Assembly: GCA_038231495.1 (NCBI GenBank)
Contig: JBBRLG010000047.1
Coordinates: 1-21,843 of the forward strand
Direction: 5' to 3'
Source of the DNA: JBBRLG01 sp038231495
Lineage (GTDB): Bacteria > Planctomycetota > Planctomycetia > Gemmatales > Gemmataceae
DNA length: 21,843 nucleotides
Shown: piece by piece, positions 13,003-21,500 of the stretch
How the letters are laid out: every line of letters begins with the position of its first letter
Position numbering within the stretch: the first letter of the stretch is position 1
Notes under the pieces: generated by a model
What the model was told of the DNA's origin: nothing
What the model saw: the letters and a program-made list of their open reading frames with translations, nothing else
Databases searched by the model: none
Position numbers and translations under genes: made by a program

Positions 13003-15234
13003 ATGCGAACTTCTCTTACTTCCCTGCCGCTGTGCGCCCTCCTGGCCGTCGTCGCGACGGGCCGTGGAGAGGATGCGAAAAAGGATGTCGTCTTGGACAG
13101 CACCTACCTCCGCGACCACGCGCAGACGCGCGGCTTCATGCTGGGCCGGCCCGTCAAGGCGAAGCCGACGCCCGACGGCAGGGCCGTCCTGTTCCTGCGC
13201 TCGGAAGCCCGCGTGCCGAAACTGAGCCTGTTTGAATTCGACGTGGCCACCGGCAAAACGAAAGAACTGATCACGCCGGCCTCGGTGCTGCACGGTGCCG
13301 ACGAACACCTGACGCCGGAGGAGAGGGCACGCCGCGAACGCCAGCGCGTCAGCGTCGGCGGCTTCACCGATTACCAGTTGTCCGAAGACGGCAAGCTGAT
13401 CCTGCTCGGCCTGTCCGGCAAGCTGTACGTCTACGACCGCGCCGCTGCGAAGGTCCGCGAGTTGGCGACCGGCAAGGGCACGCTGCTCGATCCGAAGTTT
13501 TCGCCCGACGGCAAGAGCGTGTCGTACGTCCTGGATTACGACGTTTACGTCTACGACCTGGCCGCGAACAAGGAGACGCGCGTCACCAAGGGCGGCACCG
13601 AGAAAAAGACGAACGGCCTGGCCGAGTTCGTCGCCCAGGAGGAGATGGACCGCCACAGCGGTTACTGGTGGTCGCCGGACAGCAAGTTTATCGCGTACGA
13701 AGAAGCCGACGCGGAGGGCGTTGAAATCTGGTACGTCTCCGACGCCACCAAGCCGGACCAGCAACCGCAGGCCCAGTTCTACCCGCGGCCCGGCAAGAAA
13801 AACGTCGCCGTGCGTGCCGGCGTCGTCCCGGTATCGGGCGGCGAAACGGTGTGGATCGACTGGGATCACGAGAAGTATCCGTATTTGACGCAAGTGCGCT
13901 GGGACAAACACGGCCCGCTGACGGTCACGGTCATGACGCGGCTCCAACAGGAACTCGTCTTGCTCAAGGCTGATCCCAAGACTGGCAAGACGGTGCCGCT
14001 CATAACGGAGAAGGACGCAGCTTTCCTCAATTTGCACCAGGAAGCACCGAAGTGGCTGACTGATGGCGACTTCGTCTGGGTTGCCGAGACGCCGCGTATC
14101 GGGGAAGGCCCAAAGCTAGAGCGGCGCAGATTGGACGGTGGTCCGGTTGCGTTTGCGCGGCTAGTATTGTCCGAGGACAGGTATCGCGCCCTAGTCGATT
14201 ATGAGCCGAATGGAAAGTATTGGGTCCTTGTTAGCGGCGAAGACCCAACAACGATGCAACTCGGGACTAAATATGCTTCGCCGTTCGACTCCCGCGAAGA
14301 TAGCGAGGTGCTGGACAAGGTGCAAGGCGTTAGCTTCGCGAAGAATTTCAGCATCTTCGTTGCCACCCGTGCCGCCAGGGACGCAATGCCGCGCACCACC
14401 GTCCACGACCGTTCTGGAAAGGAACTCGGCGAATTGCCCTCGGTCGCCGAAAACCCCGGTTTCAAGCCGAATGTCGAGATTCAAAAGGTCGGCGATGGCG
14501 ACGGCTTCTACACCGCGGTTGTGCGGCCGCACAATTTCGATCCGAAAAAGCGCTATCCGGTGATCGTCTACGTCTACGGCGGCCCGCACCACTTGCAGGT
14601 GCAGCAGTCGATGGGCACTTGGCTGTTGCCGCAGTGGCTCGCGGACCAGGGGTTTATCGTCGTCAGCCTCGACAACCGCGGCACGCCGGCGCGCGGCCGC
14701 GATTGGGAACGCTCCGTCTACCGCAAGTTCGGCACGGTGCCGCTCGACGATCAAGTCAAGGGGTTGCAAGCGCTCGGCAAGAAGTACCCCGAAATGGACC
14801 TGGAGCGCGTCGGCATCTACGGCTGGTCGTTCGGCGGCTACATGTCCGCATTGGCGGTGTTAAAACGGCCCGACGTGTACAAGGCGGCGGTGGCCGGCGC
14901 TCCCGTTGTGGATTGGGAGGACTATGACACCTTCTATACCGAGCGCTACCTGGGTTTGCCGCAGGACAATCCGGAGGCGTATAAGGAAGCGTCGTTGTTG
15001 ACGTATGCCAAGGATTTGAAGCGGCCGTTACTGCTGGTCCACGGCACGGCGGACGACAACGTCTATTTCCGGCACTCGCTGAAACTGGCCAACGCCCTGT
15101 TCCGCGAGGGTAAGGAGTTCGAGATTTTGCCGCTGTCGGGACTGACGCACATGGTCCCCGACCCGGTGGTGACGCAACGGCTGTACGGGCGGTTCGCCGA
15201 CCACTTCCACAAGTACCTGGGGAAACCGGAGTGA
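13003..15234 (+). CDS. Secreted S9 prolyl-oligopeptidase-family peptidase, DPP-IV-like
   Basis: This encodes 743 residues. A short signal peptide, MRTSLTSLPLCALLAVVATG, precedes the mature enzyme, so it acts outside the inner membrane. Residues about 50-450 form the beta-propeller (DPP IV N-terminal) domain; within it AEFVAQEEMD (207-216) carries the paired Glu213-Glu214 that in DPP-IV/DPP8/9 enzymes hold the substrate's free N-terminus. The C-terminal alpha/beta-hydrolase domain has nucleophile Ser609 in GWSFGG, acid Asp684 or 685 in HGTADDNVYF, and His716 in SGLTHMV. It should release N-terminal dipeptides, commonly after Pro or Ala. The triad and length (about 740) are intact. A stretch around 13960-14470 uses noticeably less GC-rich codons than the rest. 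It is divergent from the methyltransferase-UbiD operon. Confidence 0.93.
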   Translation: MRTSLTSLPLCALLAVVATGRGEDAKKDVVLDSTYLRDHAQTRGFMLGRPVKAKPTPDGRAVLFLRSEARVPKLSLFEFDVATGKTKELITPASVLHGADEHLTPEERARRERQRVSVGGFTDYQLSEDGKLILLGLSGKLYVYDRAAAKVRELATGKGTLLDPKFSPDGKSVSYVLDYDVYVYDLAANKETRVTKGGTEKKTNGLAEFVAQEEMDRHSGYWWSPDSKFIAYEEADAEGVEIWYVSDATKPDQQPQAQFYPRPGKKNVAVRAGVVPVSGGETVWIDWDHEKYPYLTQVRWDKHGPLTVTVMTRLQQELVLLKADPKTGKTVPLITEKDAAFLNLHQEAPKWLTDGDFVWVAETPRIGEGPKLERRRLDGGPVAFARLVLSEDRYRALVDYEPNGKYWVLVSGEDPTTMQLGTKYASPFDSREDSEVLDKVQGVSFAKNFSIFVATRAARDAMPRTTVHDRSGKELGELPSVAENPGFKPNVEIQKVGDGDGFYTAVVRPHNFDPKKRYPVIVYVYGGPHHLQVQQSMGTWLLPQWLADQGFIVVSLDNRGTPARGRDWERSVYRKFGTVPLDDQVKGLQALGKKYPEMDLERVGIYGWSFGGYMSALAVLKRPDVYKAAVAGAPVVDWEDYDTFYTERYLGLPQDNPEAYKEASLLTYAKDLKRPLLLVHGTADDNVYFRHSLKLANALFREGKEFEILPLSGLTHMVPDPVVTQRLYGRFADHFHKYLGKPE

Positions 15235-15243
15235 TCTTGCATT

Positions 15244-15285
15244 GCCGCTTGCGGCTTTGCAGGAGTTTGCAAAGCCGCAAGCGGC
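15244..15285. repeat. Hairpin of two GCCGCTTGCGGC repeats (copies 5 and 6)
   Basis: GCCGCTTGCGGCTTTGCA (15244-15261) and its exact complement (15268-15285) make an 18-bp stem with a six-base loop, ten bases after the peptidase stop. No T-run follows. It may still act as a 3' mRNA-end stabiliser or a weak terminator. Confidence 0.85.
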
Positions 15286-15297
15286 GGCAACCGCCAC

Positions 15298-15325
15298 TTG
15301 CTTGAAAATCCCGTGCCGCTATACT
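15298..15325 (+). promoter_or_regulatory. Probable promoter of the TPR/alpha-CTD gene
   Basis: TTGCTT (15298-15303), a 16-base spacer and TATACT (15320-15325) lie 70 bases before the start codon. The -10 box matches five of six consensus bases. The leader would be about 60 bases. Confidence 0.5.
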
Positions 15326-15394
15326 AAGAAATTCCCCCCGCGCGCGCCGATCGAGCGCCGGGCACTGCCAGTCCTTCAGGCGGAGAGAGCTTGC

Positions 15395-16732
15395 ATGGTT
15401 GAGCCGATGTTGATCGACTTGAAAGCCCTGTTAGTGGAACACGAAGACTGCGACGCCGGCACCGTTCAAAAATTACGCAACGCCCTGGCGCAAGGCGGTG
15501 CCCAGTACCGCACCCTGCGCGACGTTACCGACATCATGAAAAAGAAGGTCGAGACCGCCACCGGCGCCCCGGCCAAAAAATGGCACCTCAAGCTCGGCAT
15601 TGCCCTGTTCTTCCTCGGCTACACCGGCGAGGCCGTCGAACACCTGCGCCAGGCGGAAGGCAGTTTGGCCAACTTCTATCTCGGCCGCGCCCTCGTCTCG
15701 CGGCAAGAGTTCGACGAGGCCGGCAAGGCGTTCGAGAAGGCCGAAAAGCTCGGCTACACGGCGGTCCAGGTACAGTTGCAACGTGCCGGCATCTATCGCC
15801 AAAAGGGCGACCTCGTCCACGCCCGCGGCCTGCTCGCCAAGCAGGAAGAGCAGAGCAGCCACAACGCCGAGTACCACTACCAGGTCGGCAGCTGCTTCCT
15901 CGCCGAGGGCGAACGCCTCAGTGCCATCAAGCATTACGAGCGCGCCGTCGAGTTGGACCCCGGCAACACGAGCGCCCTCTTCCAGCTCGCCCACGCCAAC
16001 GACCTCGCCGGCAACGACGACGAGGCGATCTCCTTTTACGAGCGTTGCCTCAAATACCCGCCGTTCCACGTCGGCACCCTGATGAACCTCGGCGTGCTTT
16101 ACGAAGACCACGGCAAGTACGACAAAGCCGTCGAGTGCTACCGCCGGATGCTCTCGACCGCGCCCAACGACGAGCAGGCCAAGCTGTTCTACAAGGACGC
16201 GCAGGCGTCCTTGACGATGTATTACAACCCCGACGACGACCGCGCTTTCAGCCAGTTCAGCCAGGTGCTCGAAATCCCCGTCACCGACTTTGAGTTGTCG
16301 GTCCGCAGCCGCAATTGCCTGAAAAAGATGAACATCCGCACGCTCGGCGACCTGACGCGCGTCAACGAGCAGCAGTTGCTCAGCAGCAAGAATTTCGGCG
16401 AAACGTCGCTGACCGAGATCAAGGAAATGATGACGAGCAAGGGTCTGCGCCTCGGCCAGTCGCTCGAAGAGGGGGCCGGCAACGAGATGCGTTACCGCCC
16501 ACAGCAGGCGTTGAGCGAGCAAGAGCAGGCGGTGCTGAACAAGCTGGTCACGGACCTGAACCTGTCGGTGCGTGCCCGCAAGTGCATGAACCGGCTCGGC
16601 ATCAACACGCTGGGTGACCTCGTGAACCGCACGGCGGACGAGTTGCTGGAGTCGAAGAACTTCGGCATGACCTCGTTGAGTGAGGTGCGCGAGAAGTTGC
16701 AGCAATACGGCCTGTCGCTGCGCGGCGATTGA
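15395..16732 (+). CDS. TPR protein with two RNA polymerase alpha C-terminal domains
   Basis: This encodes 445 residues. The start MVEPMLIDLKALLVEHEDCD has GGAGAG about 8 bases upstream. Residues about 55-280 are tetratricopeptide repeats (for example AIKHYERAVELDPGNTSALF and AVECYRRMLSTAPNDEQAKL). Two alpha-CTD helix-hairpin-helix modules follow: about 292-345 (LSVRSRNCLKKMNIRTLGDL, NFGETSLTEIKEMM) and 383-442 (LSVRARKCMNRLGINTLGDL, NFGMTSLSEVREKL). In E. coli alpha, Arg265 and Asn268 contact UP-element DNA: the Arg is kept in both modules, the Asn only in the first. The Lys298-equivalent is Thr in both. The rest of RpoA is absent, so it is not a polymerase subunit. I infer a regulator or scaffold touching DNA or polymerase; its role is unknown. 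It lies upstream of tgt on the same strand. There is no signal peptide. Confidence 0.9.
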   Translation: MVEPMLIDLKALLVEHEDCDAGTVQKLRNALAQGGAQYRTLRDVTDIMKKKVETATGAPAKKWHLKLGIALFFLGYTGEAVEHLRQAEGSLANFYLGRALVSRQEFDEAGKAFEKAEKLGYTAVQVQLQRAGIYRQKGDLVHARGLLAKQEEQSSHNAEYHYQVGSCFLAEGERLSAIKHYERAVELDPGNTSALFQLAHANDLAGNDDEAISFYERCLKYPPFHVGTLMNLGVLYEDHGKYDKAVECYRRMLSTAPNDEQAKLFYKDAQASLTMYYNPDDDRAFSQFSQVLEIPVTDFELSVRSRNCLKKMNIRTLGDLTRVNEQQLLSSKNFGETSLTEIKEMMTSKGLRLGQSLEEGAGNEMRYRPQQALSEQEQAVLNKLVTDLNLSVRARKCMNRLGINTLGDLVNRTADELLESKNFGMTSLSEVREKLQQYGLSLRGD

Positions 16733-16740
16733 AGACCTGC

Positions 16741-16800
16741 CGAGCCGCGACTGTCAGGGAGCGGTTACGGTCCGCACCGCTCCCTGACGGTCGCGGCTCG
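16741..16800. repeat. 24-bp-arm hairpin before tgt
   Basis: Positions 16741-16764 pair with 16777-16800 with one G-T-type mismatch and a 12-base loop. It starts eight bases after the TPR/alpha-CTD stop and ends 12 bases before the tgt start codon. One arm is shared with 6161-6181. It probably folds in the mRNA and leaves little room for a ribosome site. Confidence 0.85.
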
Positions 16801-16812
16801 GAAAAACTTCTC

Positions 16813-17922
16813 ATGTCTATCCGCTTTGACCTCTTGCACACCGACGGTGCCGCCCGGCGCGGGCGGTTGAACACGCCGCACGGGGTCGTCGAGACGCCCG
16901 TTTTCATGCCCGTCGGCACCCAGGCCACCGTCAAGGGACTGACGCCCCAACAACTCCAGGACGCCGGGGCACGCATCATCCTCGGCAACACCTACCACCT
17001 CGCCCTGCGGCCCGGCGACGACCTCGTGGCTGCCCTGGGCGGCCTGCACCACTTCATGAACTGGGACGGCCCCATCCTCACCGACAGCGGCGGCTTTCAA
17101 ATCTACAGCCTCGCACCGACGCGCAAGATTACCGACCACTCCGCCGTGTTTCGCTCGCACATCGACGGCTCACTGCTCGAACTGACGCCGGAACGCGCGG
17201 TCGCCATCCAGGAAAACCTCGGCTCCGACATCGCCATGTGTCTGGACGAGTGCCCGCCGCACGACACGCCGGCGGCGTATCTGCACGTCGCCGTGGAGCG
17301 TACGTTGCTGTGGGCCGAACGCTGCAAGGCCGCGCACACACGGCCCGACCAGGCGTTGTTCGCCATCGTGCAGGGCGGTACCAACGTGGACGTGCGGGCG
17401 CGCTGTGCCGACGCGCTGACGGCACTCGATTTTCCGGGGTACGCACTCGGCGGCTTCAGCGTCGGCGAGACGGCGGCCCAAATGGTCGCCACCCTCGGCC
17501 CGACGGCGGCGCGGTTGCCGCGGGACAAGCCGCGCTACCTGATGGGCGTCGGCCGGCCCGAAGACATCCTCGAAGGCGTCCGCGCCGGCGTCGATATGTT
17601 CGATTGCGTTTTGCCGACGCGCAACGGGCGCAATGCGTGTGCCTTCACCGCCGAGGGCACGCTGCGGCTGCGGAACGCCTGCCACAAGCGAGATGCGGCC
17701 CCGTTGGAGTCCGATTGTCCGTGTTACGCGTGCCAACACTTCAGCCGGGCGTACCTGCACCACCTCTTTGTGGCGAAGGAGATGCTGGGGCCAACGCTGC
17801 TGTCGCTGCACAACGTCGCGTTTTATTGCCGACTCATGGGCGACGTGCGACAAGCGATCGCAGGGGGCCGGCTGGACGAGTTGTGTACAGTCAGCCTTGC
17901 CCGCTGGCGGAGATCGGTCTAA
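16813..17922 (+). CDS. tgt: tRNA-guanine transglycosylase
   Basis: This encodes 369 residues, normal for the bacterial enzyme. Tgt exchanges guanine-34 of GUN-anticodon tRNAs (Asp, Asn, His, Tyr) for preQ1 in queuosine synthesis, in the cytoplasm. Visible hallmarks: Asp91 in DSGGFQ (general acid/base), GSDIAMCLDE, substrate-pocket motif GGFSVGE, and nucleophile Asp264 in FDCVLPTR. The zinc site is C302-x-C304-x2-C307-x25-H333. The start MSIRFDLLHTDGAARRGRLN was chosen because the frame upstream runs through a hairpin repeat. Shine-Dalgarno pairing is weak (GGAAAAAC only). The gene order tgt-yajC-secDF matches the classic bacterial cluster. All key residues are present. Confidence 0.97.
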   Translation: MSIRFDLLHTDGAARRGRLNTPHGVVETPVFMPVGTQATVKGLTPQQLQDAGARIILGNTYHLALRPGDDLVAALGGLHHFMNWDGPILTDSGGFQIYSLAPTRKITDHSAVFRSHIDGSLLELTPERAVAIQENLGSDIAMCLDECPPHDTPAAYLHVAVERTLLWAERCKAAHTRPDQALFAIVQGGTNVDVRARCADALTALDFPGYALGGFSVGETAAQMVATLGPTAARLPRDKPRYLMGVGRPEDILEGVRAGVDMFDCVLPTRNGRNACAFTAEGTLRLRNACHKRDAAPLESDCPCYACQHFSRAYLHHLFVAKEMLGPTLLSLHNVAFYCRLMGDVRQAIAGGRLDELCTVSLARWRRSV

Positions 17923-17925
17923 GAT
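17897..17925 (+). promoter_or_regulatory. Possible promoter for yajC-secDF overlapping the tgt stop
   Basis: TTGCCC (17897-17902), a 17-base spacer and TAAGAT (17920-17925) place a -10 box over the tgt stop codon. Transcription would begin near 17932, leaving a leader of about 56 bases. This would let the Sec genes be expressed apart from tgt. Confidence 0.4.
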
Positions 17926-17987
17926 AAGCGTTTTCATTCCCGGAATTTAACGGGTTTCGTGCCGCCGAGGCCGTCGGCGGGACCCGG

Positions 17988-18416
17988 ATGGGGTGGTTCT
18001 TGATGCTGACCGCGCTGTTCCTTGTGTTCGCCGACACGCCCGTGCCCACCACCCCGCCGACCACGGCGACCACGGGGCAGGGCGGTTTGGCCGAGAGTTT
18101 GTACATGTACGCACCCCTGCTTCTCGGCGGGGTCGCCTTGTATTTCTTGATGATTCGCCCCATGCAAAAGGACCGCAAACAGCGCGAATCGTTGCTCAAT
18201 CAGATGAAGAAGAACGACGACGTGCTGCTGACCTCCGGCATCTATGGCACCATCGTCCTTGTCGCCGAGGACAAGGACGAGATCACGGTGAAGGTCGCCG
18301 ACAACACCCGCATCCGCGTAATCAAGAGTGCCATCGCCCGCAATATCTCGAACGAAGAAGCGCTCAAGGCGCAGCAGGGTAAGCCGGCGGAAACGCCGCC
18401 CGCGCCGCCAAAGTAA
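17988..18416 (+). CDS. yajC: Sec translocase accessory subunit YajC
   Basis: This encodes 142 residues. YajC associates with SecDF and SecYEG in the inner membrane. The family core is clear: a TM helix YAPLLLGGVALYFLMIRPMQ, then KDRKQRESLLNQMKKNDDVL and LTSGIYGTIVLVAEDKDEIT. The hallmark RPM/RPQ-K and G-x-x-G-x-I are present. Unusually there is a second hydrophobic segment at the N-terminus (WFLMLTALFLVFADTP) followed by a Pro/Thr-rich spacer, perhaps a signal peptide. The tail is Pro/Ala-rich. The start could be 17988 or an in-frame ATG five codons on, at 18003; neither has a strong ribosome site. It is 65 bases after tgt. Confidence 0.95.
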   Translation: MGWFLMLTALFLVFADTPVPTTPPTTATTGQGGLAESLYMYAPLLLGGVALYFLMIRPMQKDRKQRESLLNQMKKNDDVLLTSGIYGTIVLVAEDKDEITVKVADNTRIRVIKSAIARNISNEEALKAQQGKPAETPPAPPK

Positions 18417-18421
18417 GATCA

Positions 18422-18492
18422 GGCGAGCCGGGAGCGTAAGCGACCGGAGTCTGTCTCAGAAACTACTCCGGCGCTTACGCTCCCGGCTCGCC
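18422..18492. repeat. Long hairpin repeat between yajC and secDF
   Basis: Positions 18422-18449 pair with 18466-18492; the outer 21 bp are perfect, then a single bulged A and six further pairs, with a 16-base loop. It begins six bases after the yajC stop. An A-run, not a T-run, follows on the plus strand, so it is not a typical intrinsic terminator. Confidence 0.9.
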
Positions 18493-18575
18493 AAAAAAGC
18501 ACAGACGCAAATGAAATCATCGCAACCCGCCGCCAGGAGCTTGATCAACCGACTCCGGCTTGTATCAGGAAAGGC

Positions 18576-18596
18576 ATGAAGTCCGACCATGATTAA
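18576..18596 (+). CDS. Short upstream ORF overlapping the secDF start
   Basis: ATG AAG TCC GAC CAT GAT TAA encodes the six-residue peptide MKSDHD. It has the better ribosome site (AGGA five bases upstream, within 18567-18574), whereas the secDF ATG at 18589 lies 14 bases from that purine run and inside this ORF in another frame. Ribosomes could finish here and restart on secDF by translational coupling. It may also be chance; nothing shows it is translated. Confidence 0.35.
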   Translation: MKSDHD

Positions 18597-21500
18597 GAAG
18601 TATCTCGGCAGGATCCTCATTTGCACGCTGCCCGTCCTCATCGGCCTCGGCATCATCGGCTGGGCCGCGGACAAGTACGCCAAGGGCGAGGGCGGCTTCC
18701 GCCTCGGCGTCGATCTCGTCGGCGGCACCATCCTCGTCTACGAGGTGGACGCCTCCAAAATTCAGGGCGGCAAGTCCAACTACCGGCCCGACGAGATGAC
18801 CACCGCGCTCAAAAAGCGCGTCGATCCCAACGACTTACTCAACGTCCTCATCCGCTCGCTGCCCGGCGATCCGCCGCGCGTCGAGGTCATCCTGCCGACC
18901 GGCGGCCGCCACCAGAGCGTGATTGAAGACAAGGCCTGGAAAGACCTGCTCGCCGAAGTCACCAAGGAGTATCCGCCGCAGGAAGGCAAGTCCTACGATT
19001 CCGTCGGCACCCTGCGCGAAGTCGAGTTGCTCGACCGCATCAAGCAGTTCAACAAAGAAGCCGACATGGAACAGGCCAAGCAGTTCGTCCGCGCGAAGTA
19101 TACCGGCCCCAAAGGCCAGCGCGGCCTGACGCACGAGGGCATTGAGGAGATCAAGGGCCTGATCGCCCAGCAGGGTCGCCTGGAATTCCGCATCCTCGCC
19201 AATAGCACCGACGACGCCGAGGCCATCCGGATCGCCAAGGAATACTTTACTCTCGCCCACAAGGCCGACCTGGAGCGTGCGGCTCGCGACGACGAGCCGC
19301 CGGCCGCGCCCCTACCGGCGGACTCCAAGGAGCCTTTCGTCGTCAACCTCGGCGGCGAAGCGCTGCGGTACTATTACAACTGGGTGGCACTGGGCAAGGA
19401 GGAGTTGTACTCCTTGCACCTCAACAGCGACGCCGCCAACGACATCAAGTACAAGTCGTTTTACGAATTCGTGGCTGCCGGCCGCGCCCGCAACGAGCCG
19501 GTCGAAATCGCCGGCGGCACCCTTGTTTACAGCCGCGCTCTTCCGCCGGAAGCCCTCGCCCGCCTCACCGCCAAGGACGCCGACAAGAAGGTCGAATACT
19601 TCATGCTCACCCGCAGTGCCGAGCAGATCCGCAACCCGGCGGGCACCTACACGGCACGCGAAATTACCGGCAAGTACCTGATCGGGGCCAGTGCCGGCTA
19701 CGACAACCTCAACAGCCTGTCGGTGAACTTCGCCTTCGACACCGAGGGCGGCAACCTGTTCTGGGACGTGACCTCGCGCAACAAGCCGTCCGGCTCCGAA
19801 GACAACGGCTTCCACCGGCAACTGGCCATCATGCTCGACGGCACCATTCGCTCGGCCCCGCGCCTCAACTCGCCCATCCGCACCAACGGCCAGATCACCG
19901 GCAACTTCACCCAGGCCGAGATCGACCAGCTCGTGCGCATCCTCCGCGCCGGTGCGCTGCCCGCCACGCTCAAGTCCAAGCCGGTCAGCGAAAACACGAT
20001 GGGCGCGACGCTCGGCGACGACACCATCAACAAGGGCAAGTGGTCGGTCCTGGTCGCGTTCGGGGCGATCCTGCTCTTCATGGCGGTGTACTACCGCTTT
20101 GCCGGCCTGGTCGCCTGCTTCGCGCTCCTCGCCAACCTGATTCTGACCGTGGCGTTCATGGTCGTCGTCGATGCGGCGTTCACCCTGCCCGGCCTCGCCG
20201 GCCTCGTCCTTATGCTCGGCATGGCGGTCGATGCCAACGTGCTGATTTACGAGCGCTTGCGCGAGGAACGCGAGCGCGGCGCCAGCCTGGCTCTGGCCAT
20301 CCGCAACGGCTACGACCGGGCCTTCCCGACGATCATCGACACGCACATGACCAGCATCTTCACCGCCGTCGTCCTCTACGTCGTCGGCAACGATCAGCTC
20401 AAGGGCTTCGGCATCAGCCTGACGGCGGGCCTGGTCATCAGCCTCTTCACGTCGCTCTATGTGACGCGCACCATCTTCGACATCTGCCTGGGCATGGGCT
20501 GGTTGAAGAACCTGACCATGATGCACCTGTTCCGCCGGCCGAACTTCGACTTCATGTCCATCCGCAACTACTGGTTCACGGCCACCGTGATCCTCACCAT
20601 CCTGGGCGGCGGCATCTTCATTTACCGGCTGGACAAGGGCGGCCTGAACATCGACTTCGTGGGCGGCACGCTCTACAGCGGCCAGCTCAACAAGATGGTG
20701 AGCGTCGGCGAACTACGCGGCTACCTCGCGGGTGTGAACGTCGAGGAATATACGGTTGAGCCGCTCTTCATGGGCGATCCCGCACTCAGCCAGGGCAACA
20801 AGAGCAAGATGTTCACCGTCCGTACCCCGGAAAAGGGCAACGCCGAGGACATCCTCAACCGCATCAACAAGAAATTGCTCAAGGACGAGAACGGCGCACC
20901 GCTACTGCGACAGATCGTGTTCAAGTGGGCCCGCGTCGATCCGGCCACCGAAACCGGCAAGCGTCTGGCCGCCGAGAACAAACAGGGGGCGGTCCTCGAC
21001 TTCTCCAACCCCGCGGACAATAACGCCACGGATTACGCCTCGATTTACCGCCTGAAGGCGCTGTTGGCCCAGACGTTCGAGGATGCCGGCATCAAGAACC
21101 CCGCGTTCCGCATCGATGCCGACCCCGACGGCGTGTCCAAGGAGGAGCGCTACAGCAAACTCCGGGTCGAAGCCGACTCGGTGAGCATCAACGAGGCGGC
21201 ATTCACCGCAGCGCTGGACAAGGTGATGAGTGAATTCGCCAGCCAACCGCAGCCCGAACGGCTCGAAGTGTTCAACGGCCAGCTGGCCCGCGACACGCAG
21301 CGGCAGGCGTTAATCGCCATCCTGGCCAGCTGGATCGCGATCCTCTGCTACCTCTGGTTCCGGTTCGGCAGCTGGACGTTCGGTGCCGCGGCGGTCGTCT
21401 GCCTGATCCACGACTTGTTCTTCACGCTCGGTGCCATCGCGTTGTGCCACTATATGCACGGCACCTGGCTCGGCGACTTGCTGTACTTGCAGGATTTCAA

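Noticed and set aside
18422..18492. Intrinsic terminator after yajC
   Set aside because: The stem is strong but is followed by an A-run on the coding strand rather than the T-run an intrinsic terminator needs, so I list it only as a hairpin repeat.
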